A DNA stretch of 47,098 nucleotides from Chromera velia (Eukaryota > Sar > Chromeraceae), in contig JAHBMJ010005746.1 in assembly GCA_018398765.1 (NCBI GenBank), positions 102,501-149,598 of the forward strand. The letters run 5' to 3'. This document shows positions 11,803-22,958 of this stretch, piece after piece (within the stretch, counting starts at the first letter, position 1; the number at the start of each line of letters is the position of its first letter). A model generated the notes under the pieces. That model did not search any database and was not told where the DNA came from. It saw nothing but the letters and a program-made list of their open reading frames with translations. A program made the translations under genes and the position numbers.

Positions 11803-13574
11803 ATGGGTCCCAAGAAGGACGCTCCCCATGGATGCATCGCGATCAAGGGTATGGAGGCGAAAACCGTGGGCGTCTTCGGCCTCATGGACGATGTGGACAT
11901 CATCGAGTGGGTACGGCAATATGCAGATGCTGTGGCCATTCTTGAGGACTCGGACAAGTGGTGCGGCGGGCTCACCCTCACCAACAGGAAGAAGGTGGGG
12001 GTCAACGTTAAGCACTACGTCGCAAGGACCGAGGTGGAAGTGCTGGAGAAGGTGGTGGAACGGGTGCCCCACCTCAGCTCAGAAGTTTCTGAGCAGCTCC
12101 GGATTTTCCACAGGCACGTTATGGACTCCGTTTCTCCACCTGATGCGGAGTGGATGAAGAAATATCTGCAGCGGACTAATGTCCTGAGAATGGGCAAGGC
12201 GAGGATCATAGAAATCAGGGAGCTTCTCTCACGCCGAGAGAAGGAAAGAATCTCTGGTCCCCAGTTGAAGGCTCTGAACGAACAGATCCTCTGCCTGCAG
12301 ACTTTGAAGGAACCCTCCTCCCTCTCCCTGTCTCGCCCTGTTGTGTTGTCTTCAGGTGGAGAGCTCTATGGGGGAGCTTCAACAGAGACGAAGGTGAAGA
12401 CGGAGGAGGAGACAGGAGCGATACCAGACACCTCCCGTCAGATGTCAGTCCCCGTATCCAGTGAGCAGCGTCCGGCCTCTGATAAGCGGGACCGCCGTAG
12501 CAGTAGCAGCAGCAGTTCTAGTGGGGGGGTGCAGGTGGTCGGTGTACGACCTGACCCCACCCTGCTGGAGACAAAAAGGAAGCAGTACGAGGACCTCGTG
12601 GCCCAGATATCGGGTCTGGACGCCGCACGGGGTGCTGACAAACTCCGAATTCTGGAGATCCAGAAGGAGGAGACTGAAGTGCTGAATGGCATACCCAGGA
12701 GGGACAATTTCCCTGAGGGGTCTGAAGGGAAGGAGGCGTACGCATCAGAGCTGGCATCCTAGGCCGAGAAGAAAGAGGTCTTCGACGCTGGGAAGGCTGA
12801 CAGGGATATACTGGTAGCGACCCTGCATGGTCATATTGACCAGCTGGTATCTGATGGGTTTGCTCTAAACGAGCAGGCCGATAAACTCCGCAAGGAGATA
12901 GACGTGCTCTCTCCTCCTCCCCAGGCCAAGGGTATCACTGGGGGTGCTGCTGAAGGTCGCCTGCCTTCGGTATTCCAGATGACCCCCCTTACGGGTGGGG
13001 GGGTATATCCTGCTCTGTCTCTCCCTGATCCTGCGACGGTGTCTGTAGGTGGGGGGGTGCATACTGGTGATATCGGGGCTCCGGGTGCTCCTGACATCTT
13101 CTCTTTCCTCGGAGTCAGGGAGTTGAGTGGAACTCAGGGGAGGCCTAAGTATGACCCTGAGGATCCCCTCATTACCTACACCCTGGAGGAGATCTTGACA
13201 TCGGTCCCGAGGACCTTTGTGGAGATGCGATAATCTTTGCGCACTTTTTCAAGACGATCTAGTACTTGACCTCGGCCCTCGTCCTGGAATACAAGAGGAT
13301 TGCCTGCAAGCCCTGTCGGTTCGGTACCTACACAGAGCTGCTGGCGCATCACAAGCGTCTCCTGAACCACCTGGTTGAGGAGAACATCGTCCATGAGCTT
13401 GGCGTGAAGTACAGGCTCGGGCTCGTGACAGCATACCTGCCAAACGACCTCATCATGAGGTGGCAGGAGAGGCAGAACCCGGTGGACCTCACCAGCGAAG
13501 TGGAGATCATTAAGGAGATCCACGGCATCGCTGCCCAGGCGGAGACCTTCAACCTAGGGTCTGACACATTGTGA
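11803..13574 (+). pseudogene. gag: Gag-like region of the LTR element (interrupted)
   Basis: This is the first coding region after the PBS, in the place of Gag. The ATG at 11803 opens a frame starting MGPKKDAPHG, with a predicted helical N-terminal domain, a Ser-rich linker at about 12490-12530 and a coiled-coil-like stretch. An in-frame TAG at 12760 interrupts it; translation then continues sensibly (AEKKEVFDAGKADRD) to TAA at 13231. A second frame overlaps from about 13203 (LCGDAIIFAHFFKTI, TAG at 13260, YLTSALVLEYKRIACKPC) and runs to TGA at 13572. A frameshift or a programmed shift in 13180-13235 would join the two. No Gag family is recognised from sequence; assignment rests on position and on the zinc knuckles that follow. 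Confidence 0.6.
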
Positions 13575-13607
13575 GTATACCCTAGGTTCAAATAAAGTTT
13601 TTGTATT

Positions 13608-14426
13608 ATGGGCAACTCTGATCATGGGAGGCAGGGCAGTGCAGGAGGGGGTTCCGGCAAGAGGGATGGCGGGGGGAGCTCCAATCGGGGGCGCTCTCCT
13701 GGGTCCAATTCCTCTGCTCCCTCCAGCAGATACAATGACAAGGAGTTGGAAGGAAAGGACCGTCTTCCCACTCAGGCCGTTGTCAACCCCAGGGGCCCCA
13801 ACAGGAACCCCGTTCTCGATCGATATGGTGTCCGACACCGGGACCGCTCCGGGTCGGATGCGTTCATTGGGATGATGGCAGGACCTGGAGAAACTCCCAT
13901 CACACCCGGTCAGTAGGATGGAGAGTTTGGGTCTCTGTGGGATAAAGCGTACTGGGATCCTGCCAGCAGGAAGAGCCTTCCCCACGGGTACCGCGATGGG
14001 CAGTGCCTGAGATGCAACCGTCCGGACGGACACGCAGAGTGGGGGGGCCATGGGGCCTGTCCTTGGATTTGGAAGAAGGACGGCTGCCTATCATGTAGAA
14101 CGATGGGCCATGCTCCCAACAACTGCCCTGACGAGAACGCGAAGAAGCGGTGGATGATGAAGCAGATGGACAAGACCGGGCAGGACAGGGGCGGCTCGGG
14201 GGGCCGCCCTAAGGGTCCTCCGAGAGGAGGAGGCCGTGGAGGCGGCTCCGGAGACCGTTGAGGGTCTCCCTATCCTGGTCGTGGGGGCGGCTCAGGGGGG
14301 AGAGGAGGCGGTAGGGGTCGCGGCCGTGGTGGGCGCACCCTTTCTCCCGGCAGGTTCAACAATGAGAACTTCGAGAAAAAGAACTCAGACTCCGGACAGG
14401 CGCAGCGGGGGGGTAGTGTCCCTCCT
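13608..14426 (+). pseudogene. Nucleocapsid-like region with CCHC zinc knuckles and RGG tract
   Basis: The frame starts MGNSDHGRQG at 13608, in the same register as the second Gag frame. After a Gly/Ser-rich stretch and a TAG at 13914 it encodes a Cys/His cluster beginning QCLRCNRPDGHAEWGGHGAC. A canonical CCHC knuckle, CLSCRTMGHAPNNC (C-x2-C-x4-H-x4-C), follows at 14085-14126. A Gly/Arg-rich RGG tract from about 14190 is interrupted by TGA at 14259 and then continues as more RGG repeats. Such knuckles bind element RNA in the virus-like particle. The stops are at positions reachable from CAG (Gln) or CGA (Arg) by one C-to-T change. Confidence 0.75.
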
Positions 14427-16151
14427 GTGTCCTCGCAAACTGTCGGTCCTGGGGGTCAGGACGATGATAATGATATCGTAGTGACGGGTGGCGTCTCACG
14501 TAGGAAGCGGGACTCGTTCAACCTGACCATTCACGCGTCCAAGGGTGAGGAGATGATCACTCACGGGGAGGGGTCTCTCGGAAAGGTTCACTTTGCAGAC
14601 TGCCTTGGCCTTCCTTTGTGCTATGAGCCGGGAGCTAAGTACTCGCCCGACTACGACACAACGACCTTCCATGTATGGCATGATGGGGCTATGGAGCGCC
14701 TGTCTGCCTGGGATCCTGTTGGGACCCACACGGGGGTCGATGTATAGAGAGAAGGAGTCCGTGGAGCCTGGTAAACGATCTTGTCCGATGAGCCTGAACG
14801 GACAGGCTTGGAACGTATGGGGTGGGCTATCTTCCCTATAGGTTTAGAGACTTGCATGACGGTTATGCAAGCCTTCCAGTTGGAGTTCACTGCGGGAGGA
14901 GTCCAGCGTATCAGGGATATGATAGAGGAGCAGGACCCCCATCTCCTTGAGGCTATCTCTCGCACACGGGGTCCGGAGGACGAGACCACCATGGGTGCGG
15001 TGCCCTCTGGTTCAAAGTCTGCTGTCTACATGGTCTCTCAGTATGAGAGTGAACTGATAAACGACCCGAACAGGACCCGGCGACGGGCTGGGTTTCCAGA
15101 AAAGTTCGAGGTCTACTAGGTTTCGAGAAATGCAAGATCTTAAAACCTCGAGCTCGTCGAGTACAGGGTCATCAAGATCCATATTGACTCCTGTACATTC
15201 AGGAACCTCATCTCCTGGAGGAAGGTGAGGAGCCTCATCCGTGCCTTTGGGGGGCCAGATATCCCGGACTGGACGGGTTTGTTCATAGGGGGTGTTGGGG
15301 AGGAGGGGGACGGGCCCCCAGACGGGGGGCTTCCCAAAAGGACGCGGCACCGGCACTATGAGCATCTTGTCACGGGACAAGATTTCATTGAGTGGAAGGT
15401 GCAATTGGAGATGCCCCTCCAGTCGCAAAGACTGGGGGATGAGGCGGTGTTCTCTTGTCCTGCGATTCTTGGCATCCGGTTTGGGACTTACGACCCCTCC
15501 GGTGCTCCAAAGAACATTGTCATCCCCTGCTTCCTCCACACGGTTGATCAGCCGAATCTCCTGGACGTGCTGATTCGTAATGCTCCTGGTGCAGGTCTCT
15601 TCATCCCTTGTTCTTCGCCGAAGGATGTCCTTCCCGCCTACCACGTGTGGGCTGAGAAAACAAAGGAGGAGAGGCAGATCTCACATGGGGTGAGGCTGTC
15701 TATGGATCTGATGTACCAGGAAGGGGTGCGTCAGGGCATTCCGCAGGTTGATGTTGAGGTCATAGACACCCCCTTCAAGGTGGGGGCACCGGAGGCCTGC
15801 ATCATCCACAAGCCCTGGGGAGACAGGCCGGATGGGTACGGCCTCAACCACCTCCCTCGAGCAGTGTACGACCGCAGCCCGCACCACAAGGCCGTCCTAA
15901 ACGAGTCCTTCGAGCACTTCTTCGGGGGCGGTCCCCAAGGAGGTTTATGCGGGTACCGGTTCCAGTCACTGCAGGAGGTGTGGGACCGGCGGAACAAGGT
16001 GCAGAGGCTGAGGCAGCAGAGGGATCCTTATGAGACGATTCCCCGAACCCCTCTCCCCGACGCAGAGAAGAAGAGGTCGGCCAAGAAGGACTTTAGGGCC
16101 ACACCCGATGGCGTCGAGGTCCCTGTGGCTGCCTACCCGATCACGTATTAG
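14427..16151 (+). pseudogene. Unassigned polyprotein region between knuckles and integrase (possible protease)
   Basis: One frame runs through with interruptions at TAG 14745, TAA 14772, TAG 15117, TAA 15141 and TAG 16149. Its content is ordinary globular protein (for example [17 protein letters not shown], and [19 protein letters not shown]). A retropepsin would be expected here. The best candidate is [12 protein letters not shown], with its Asp at 15186, which resembles the IDSGATxNLIS active site but has Cys where Gly is expected. The rest of this stretch of about 575 codons matches nothing I recognise and is longer than the usual copia spacer. Confidence 0.5.
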
Positions 16152-16154
16152 GTC

Positions 16155-17810
16155 GTGGGTGGATGGACTGCCTCAGAGCTGGCGGACACCGACCACTGTC
16201 AGCAAAGTCCTTTTCTCATGGTGAGAAAGTTTGATGCTAGGGGCGCTGCCCACTTCAAACCATGGGACTACGGGTATGAACGGACGCACCTGGCTGCCTT
16301 CTCGGCCATCATGGTCGACCAAAAGCGTAAGGTGATGGCGCTGCATGCGCACTACGGATACCAGAACTTCAACGATCTCAAGGAGACTCTCGCAGCTGAG
16401 GGCATTGACATCGATGAGGACTGTAGAAGGTGGGTTTCTGCGTGTCCCCTCTGTCAGCTGAAGAACGCGATCACTCCCCGGATTCACAAGAGGAGTGAAA
16501 AGCTGTCGGCAGATTGGAGGCCGATCAAGGGAACGGTCTGGATCGTCGATATCTGGTTCTTCAAGGACCTTCTCGCAAAGGCCAAGACACAGGGCTTCGA
16601 GATGATGGTCGTCCTCTACAAGCCAGGAGCCAGGTTCTCTCTGGCCCACCCAGCTAAGGAGAAGGATGAGGCTTCCCTCATCGACTGCGCACATTACTTT
16701 GCTCGCTGGCTGGGGCGTCCACACCTGGTGTGCATGGACGGAGAGAAGGCGGGAGCGGGTGCCTCCTTCCAGTTGTGGCTCCGGAGGGATGGATCACCCG
16801 GACTCAACCCCATCGAGTACCGTCAGGGACCTCTGTATGTTGGAAAGGGTCTGCAGGCTCTGGTCAAGCGCTGCATCCACAGCAATCGGAAGGGAGTGGC
16901 CCTCCTCATGTCGGACCCAAACCACCGGTTTCCCCTTGCTGTGATTCACCTCGTGGCGATGGGGGAACGTTGGAGGTATTCCTGTGCGTTTCACAGAACG
17001 GTGGGGGGCATCCCTTTTACCCTGACCTTTCGGAGAGCGCCTCCTAGATGGAGAGTGGGAGACACCGCGGTGGTGTCCATGCCTTCCCTGGGAACGGAGT
17101 TGCACGGAGTCATTGTGCCGTTTTTGGCTCCGCTCACGCACGATGTTGTCGCGGTTCTCCACAAGCACAAGGAGAGAAACGTTCAAGGGGAATGTTTTAC
17201 CGTCGTGCAGGTCCATCCCGAGCATCTGCAGACGGTCCCGGACAACCTCCGCCTCTGGGAGGGGCCTCGCTTCGATCAAGATGGTACCATCCTCCTGGTT
17301 CTGGCAGGCGGAGACCAGGAGGATCCCCGACTCTGGAAAACTTCTGCAAGGCAGGAGGGGGGCACAGGCGCTCGCTACTGCAGACGGGCAGGTAGGAGCG
17401 ACCTCGGTCACAGGGGATTCCCTCTAGTCCTTCCGGGCACATCTCCAGTGAGACGGTACGAGGGGTTACAGCGAGAGACACAGTGGCCGGCGAGGAAAAA
17501 TTCTTTCCAACTGGCGGATGAGGGCGAAGGTGTTGTGGGCTTGCAGGAAGCCCCTCGCCTCACTCACCTTCGTGAGGGCTATCAGGAGATTTCGAGCACG
17601 GAAGCGCAGGCGTCGTCTTCGTCATCGTCTTCCTCTGCCCTCCCCTCTTCCTCTGCCCTTCCCTCTGCACAGCCTCCCTCCCTCCTTTCCCCTGCTCCTG
17701 CAAAGCCCTTTGACCCCTCCCCTGCTCAAAGACAAATCTATCCCAAACGGTCTCCAACATCAAAACGGTCTCCAAAATTACCATATCTATCAAGTATTTC
17801 TAGGTACTAA
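16155..17810 (+). pseudogene. Integrase region of the LTR element
   Basis: This is the DDE integrase that inserts element DNA. It begins with the HHCC zinc module, ALHAHYGYQNFNDL then ACPLCQL (first His at 16344, Cys pair at 16443 and 16452). The second His of the usual HxxxxGH is a Tyr here (TAC). The core has VDIWFFKDL with Asp at 16548 and VCMDGEK with Asp at 16737, 63 residues apart. At exactly D-x35 the catalytic Glu is replaced by Lys (AAG at 16845). A C-terminal barrel-like domain (RWRVGDTAVVSMPSLG ... VVQVHPEHLQTVPDNL) follows, then a Ser/Pro-rich tail ending at TAA 17808. With the Glu lost, this copy should be catalytically dead. Confidence 0.8.
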
Positions 17811-18077
17811 ACAATGATTAAAAACTTAAAACAAAGAGTTTTAAACGGTTTGAGAGTGCAATTAAGTGTTTTTTAAATCCTAGTTAGTAAAAAAATTATA
17901 TAAAAATTTGATTTATGATAACTATATACATTTAAATTTGAATATATGATTTTAAGTTTTTAACTCTTTAAAATATTTTCTTCACAATAAATCTTAAGGT
18001 TTTAACAGAAAGATTGAAAACATGCAAAACATAGTGTAGAGCTTTTACAAGTATCACAATTGATGTTATTAATATGT

Positions 18078-18114
<37 letters not shown>

Positions 18115-18179
18115 CTGTGTACTAGACTGTCTGAATACAAATCATGAGCAGAACGCTCATAATATTGGCCGTAAGCTGA
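17811..18179. other. AT-rich block inside the retrotransposon
   Basis: About 370 bases of very AT-rich, stop-filled sequence, including a (TA)n run at 18079-18111, separate two long GC-rich coding blocks of the element. Composition changes sharply at both sides. The coding frame before and after has the same register. It may be a nested insertion or an expanded spacer; I could not find clear inverted repeats or a target duplication. Confidence 0.6.
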
Positions 18180-20996
18180 AGGCACTGTTTCAGCGTAAGG
18201 GAAGCAGGGGCGGAGTCAGGTCGGAATATAAGCCTGAGTCAGGCCGAGGCCTCAGTAAGGGAAGCAGGGGCGGCAGGCGCCCGAGCACGGTCTCCCTCTC
18301 CTGCTGTGTCCAACAGGGCTTCCGTCGACTCCGGGGAGTCGCCGCTGCCGGATTTCTTTGTCCCGCTCGGCTCCTTGATGAAGGGGACCATCCTAGATCC
18401 ATCAGGCCCTGGGGTGCTGCACACGCCTGGGACGGTGCGGCAGCATAATTGCGCTCCTTCGTGGGGAAGGCGGGTGAAGGATCCAGGCCCCGTCTTTTGT
18501 GACGAGAAGGGGAACCGCCTCTTGGGGGCCGACGGGGAGCCCCTGGGGTACAACTGGAAGGTGGAGAGGCCGGTGTTCATGACGTACCGCCGGGGGGTGT
18601 ATGACGCTTGGACTCGTCGTTTCGCGCTCATGCTCCACCCCGATCTGGGGGAGATCACTCAGGGAGAGGTTTTGGATACCCTTAAGAACTACTTGGCACC
18701 CCGACTGACGACGGGCGTCAAGGGGGACTCGTGGAGAAGCGGGAGTGCTACAAGAACGCAGGATGAAATCCAGGAAGCACGTGGGGTGTTCCCTGGAGAC
18801 ATGGGTTTCGATCTTGAGGAGGAGAGCCTCAAGAAGATCATATCACAGAACCAGGGCGTCTATCTGCACTCACCTCCACAGCCCCATTGGATTGAGATCC
18901 CAGAGGGGTGGACCACTTCGATGAGTCTCCGAGTCTCCATTGCTCCCGATGCCGCTGGGGGCAAGCGCAGGGGGCGATACTACATTCACACGGCGCTTAA
19001 CTACTTGGACAGTCCAAAGCAGGAGTAGATCGAGGCTGACAGGGAATTGAGGGAGACAGACGGTCTGTCTCGGATTGAGCTCCCAGGAGCCGAGTATGCC
19101 TACTAGACCCCTTTGGAGAGGAAGTTCTGGACGGTTGGGCTGTCCATGGCTGTTGGTTTTCCCGAGAGGTACTACGGGTACAAGCGGATCGAGTTCCAGA
19201 ACTATGTTTTGCCGAGCTCCTACGACCCGGATCCGGTGGCTGCAAACATCTGGATGTACACGGAAGGAGGAGATCGGATGATGGAACACTTTTGGGATGT
19301 GTTCCGGGGGACAGAAAGCAACGAAGATAAGAAGGCATGGTACCTCGTCTGTGAGATGTGCTACCAGGTCAGGTGCATGTTCCACCGGTTGAAGCACCAT
19401 GATGACCGCTCGCGCCCCATCGTGTTCGAGAGAGAAGACCCCACGGTAGAGGTAGTCCCTCCCAAGGACCCCAGAGACAGGGTCGACAGGAACGAGGTCG
19501 GCCGCGAAGACCGAGCTTGGGAGGAGCTCTCGGAAGCGTCTGTGGCAAAGACAGGCAGAGAGAGAAGGGGAGGGGAAGGGTCCCTTCGCGCTCATGTTTT
19601 AGGTGCTGAGGATGAGGAGACTGACGAAGACACCTTCGCTTCTGAGTCTCTGCTGTAGGGCAGATCGAGCAGGTCAGACCCAGATGATAGAGATGATGGA
19701 GGGGATCCTTCTGACGGAAATGGAGGTCAAGGGAACCCTTCTCCAGACAATTCTCCGCATGACCCACCTCCAGGGGGTTATTTTGGAGGAGACTGGGGCG
19801 GGGGGACTGATGATAAGGAAGGCGGAGATGGCGGGGGTAACGTTCTTCCCGGATCTTCCCAAGCTCTACATTATGGCATCTCCGTTAGGGAGAGGGCCCA
19901 CCTCCATCTATCTGCATGCAGACGACCGCGAAGATTGTCTGTGAGAAGGATCTTCTCCGGAGATAACGGAGACGACGAAAGAGGGGCAGAGTCTTCTGCT
20001 GAGAGGGATAGAGGTGACAAGTCAGAACCGGAGGATAGGCCGATTGACCCTTCCGCGCACCCGGGGGGCGCAGATAGGTCCCGGTCCAAACAAGGAACTC
20101 CCATCCAAGAGAGAAGAGTTTTAGGTCCAGCTGCGCTGGAGTTTTCCTCGTACGATCGTCAGCCGATGGAGGCCCACCCCATAAAGGGGGCGGTTGTCTA
20201 GAGAGACAACAGGAGAAAGCTCGTGGCCCTCCATTTAAAGGCGCGTAGGAGCTACGAATGGGCAGACCTCGCACCTGATCTTTCGGTAAGGGACCCCCTC
20301 GCTTTCAAGGTTAAGGAAATCAGGGACGGGAGAGTGAAGCGGTCGTTCATTAAGCACGTGTTCGACATTCGGGGAGGGAGAGTCCCCGAAGAGGCTGTAC
20401 GCATGATTGATGACCCCGTCCAGCTCCGCGAAGTTGAAATTTGGAAACTGCCGGAGTAAGAAAGGGTAGGGGGTGCTAAGGGCTCTGCAGACGCGGTCTC
20501 TGTAGATCCTTCCGCATCGTCGTCTTCCTCTGCTGTGCCTTCCTCTTCTGTTGTTCCTGCTCTGCCTCATGTCGAGGGGGAGTCACGAGTTGTCCCCGAG
20601 GCTGCTGAGTCTCAACCTGTTCTTCCCTCGAGCGCAGGCGGAGAGGAGCGAGCGGAGGATTATAGGGGTCCTCTTGCTGCCGAGGGGGCATCTAATGAAA
20701 GGAATGAGGTTGGGGGAGTTGAGCCACTGGGCCCTATTGCAGAGAATGTGGAGACGGATGAGGAGCCTCCATCTCTGGTTGCATCTACGGACAGGGACGG
20801 GTATGTCTCGGAAGCCAGCTTGTCAACGTTTGAGGCAAGCGGCCTGGGCTCCAGGAGCAACAGCAGCTCCTCGGAGGATGAGTGGGGTGTCCTGGGGGGT
20901 CAGAAACTTCCCAGGGCAGGAGAAGGACCCACCGTGAGGCAAAACCCGCCCAAAGAGGAGGTTGAGAAGATGAAAAAGATGGATGAGGTTTTGTAG
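18180..20996 (+). pseudogene. Unassigned coding module between integrase and RT
   Basis: One frame continues for about 2.8 kb with stops at TAG 19026, TAG 19104, TAG 19656, TAG 20199, TAA 20457 and TAG 20994 and no frameshift. It encodes a globular part ([57 protein letters not shown]), then an acidic Gly/Asp-rich linker at about 19660-20150. A second globular part ([18 protein letters not shown]) and a Ser/Pro/Glu-rich region follow. I recognise no family. Ordinary copia elements have only about 200 residues here, so this is an added module of this lineage. A tandem repeat near its start (gtaagggaagcaggggcgg at about 18195 and 18257) is part of the frame. Confidence 0.5.
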
Positions 20997-22328
20997 GGCC
21001 TGCAGTGGGCGCGGTTCAACACCCTCTGTGCGATAGAGGTTTTGAGGGAGGAGCGAGCAAGGAGAGTGCCCGAGGTGACGGGGAGGAATTGGAATGATAA
21101 TTTCCGGGAGGAGAGAGGCATTCCGTTGTTCGCTGGGGCGATGGCGTGGGAGAGGGAAGGGGGCAGTCCCAAACGGGCTGGGACGCCCAAAAGCCCCACC
21201 AGGAGTAGGTGGTACGGTCTTCCTCACCTGTCTTGCCTTTCATCCAGGAACCTTCGGTCAGGATTCCTGTTCACGGGAGCTGCCGTGTATGAGGAGGAGA
21301 TGAGCCGTTTCAAGAAGGGCTCTACCCAGCTCCCTGCCACAAAGGGGGAGATCGACTCGGGGTCTCACAAGCTCGCTACCCTGAAGGAGTGGCTGGTGAA
21401 CATTGTGGAAAATCGGACGCTCGGCAGGAGGGTCAAGAGGAACGAGGTTCGGGCGGTCGTCGGCATGGGCTGGTGATGCACTTAGAAAGAGACGGACGAT
21501 GGGGCCTGGAAGCCTAAGGCGAGGTTTTTTGCAAAAAGTTTCCTGGATGGCCGACTTGTTGACACCTATGTCGGAACGCCATCCGTCGCGGAGATCAACA
21601 CCGTCTGCCTTTTCATTGTGTCCACAGGAATGGAGATGGGGGCGGCGGATGTGATCGCTGCCTTCTTGACCTCCAAGGATCACAACGCCAAGCGGGTCGG
21701 TGCGACACTGCCCTCTGTGCTGCCTCGAGTCCCGGAGGAGAACCCCTTCAAGGACATCCCTGACAATAAGTACGAGGAGCTGAGGAGGATGGCGGCCGAG
21801 TACGAGCCCGGGGATATGTACTTGGTGGAGATGGGCCTCTACGGACTGCCCTGTGTGGCCCAGCTTTTCGACCATAAGTTGGAGGGGGTGTGCAACGAGT
21901 TGGGGTTCAAGCGCGTAGATGCGGCCATCGCAGTCAAGGCTCCCCCTGAGGGAGGGAGAGCCCAAGCCATCGTCATGAATTGGATAGACGACTTGCTGAC
22001 TGGAGCCCCTCCGAAGGAGCACAAAGCCCTTCAGGAGACCTTCAACCAGAGGCTGGGCTTTAGGTCCGTATGTGTGATTGGGGAGGGATCAGAGAGGAAG
22101 TTTTCTGGAGTGGATATCTCTAGAGTCTCCACGGGGGAGATTCATCTCTCCCAGGGCTCGTACCTCGAGAACACCGACACCGCTCCTCTATGGGAGATTT
22201 TGAAGGAGAAGCGTCCGAGCAAACCCTGGAAGGATTTGGACGGCAAGAGTGCTAAGCCCTCCACCCAGGAAGAGATCGACAACCAGTATGAGAAGCCGAT
22301 CTGTGCTGGAGTCGGGACTCTGCAGTGA
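20997..22328 (+). pseudogene. Reverse transcriptase region of the LTR element
   Basis: This is a Ty1/copia-type RNA-dependent DNA polymerase. In order it shows ETDDGAWKPKARFFAKSF (family WVFxxK..DG..KARLVAKGF), GMEMGAADVIAAFLTSK (catalytic Asp of the DVxxAFL motif), MGLYGLPCVAQLFDHKLEG (family LYGLKQAPRAW), GFKRVDAAIAV, and the catalytic pair in IVMNWIDDLLTG with Asp-Asp at 21987-21992 (WIDD in place of YVDD). RKFSGVDISR and IHLSQGSYLEN complete the domain. In-frame stops are TGA 21474, TAG 21483 and TGA 22326; the last falls after GTLQ, where copia relatives often carry Trp. The N-terminal part from 20997 to about 21470 is not assigned. Confidence 0.85.
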
Positions 22329-22958
22329 GGGGTGAGGATGAATCTGCTCCGTGCGGTGTGGGGCCACACGGTAGTGCAGTCGATTTCAAAGCCCTCCAGG
22401 CGCGTCTTCAAGACGGTCGTGCACATCATCGAGATGCTGAAGGGGCACCCTGACAAGCGGGTTTTCACAAGCGTGGGGGTCGTGCCCGTTGTGCATGCGT
22501 ACTTTGACGCAGCGTTCAAGTTCGCGACTTACGCTGCACGGTTAGGTTATGTTGTCAGGGTCCTGCACTCGATCGAGCTGCGAGGGGACCTGCAGTCCCT
22601 CCTGGAAAACTGGATAGCGTGGGCCACCAAGAGGGCGGGCAGGAAGGTCGGGTCTTCCACCACTGGGGAGGTGTTCACCTTTGAGTTTCTGCTCAAGAAG
22701 CTCTTCGGCATCGTTGCCCTCGTTAAGGCAATGTGGAGCCTCAAGAAGGTCCGTGTGATCGTCTACACGGACTTCAGCCCCCTCTACGACCAGTTCCGGT
22801 CTGGAAAGGCCCAGACCAATGCGACCATGCAGGGTGTTTTGGAGTGGTGCATTCAGGAGATGCGTGTCCTTGGGGCAGATCTCCAGTGGATTACACGATC
22901 GAGGAACGTGGCGAACGTGATGACTAAGTGCGCACTCCCCGGTGGGGAGATGGCGTGA
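22329..22958 (+). pseudogene. RNase H region of the LTR element
   Basis: It follows RT in the same frame and ends at TGA 22956. It has the copia linker (AVWGHTVVQSISKPSRRVFK, VHIIEMLKGHPDKRV), then the RNase H fold beginning VVHAYFDAAF with Asp at 22506. The GRKVGSSTTGEVFTFEFLL segment, VRVIVYTDFSPLYDQFRSGK and the closing RSRNVANVMTKCALPGG correspond to the family's STAEAE, IxCDNxAA and HIRxxxNxADxLTK segments. RNase H removes the RNA template during reverse transcription. Some acidic positions deviate from consensus, so activity is doubtful. Confidence 0.75.

Noticed and set aside
13608-17810. In-frame TGA codons as selenocysteine sites
   Set aside because: TAG and TAA occur in the same role and the contexts fit Gln, Arg or Trp. 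No SECIS-like structure could be recognised by reading.
20199-20459. Possible SET-like segment in the retrotransposon, since [12 protein letters not shown] resembles VVALHLKTLRL of the SET gene
   Set aside because: The similarity is limited to about seven residues and the SET signature motifs are absent.
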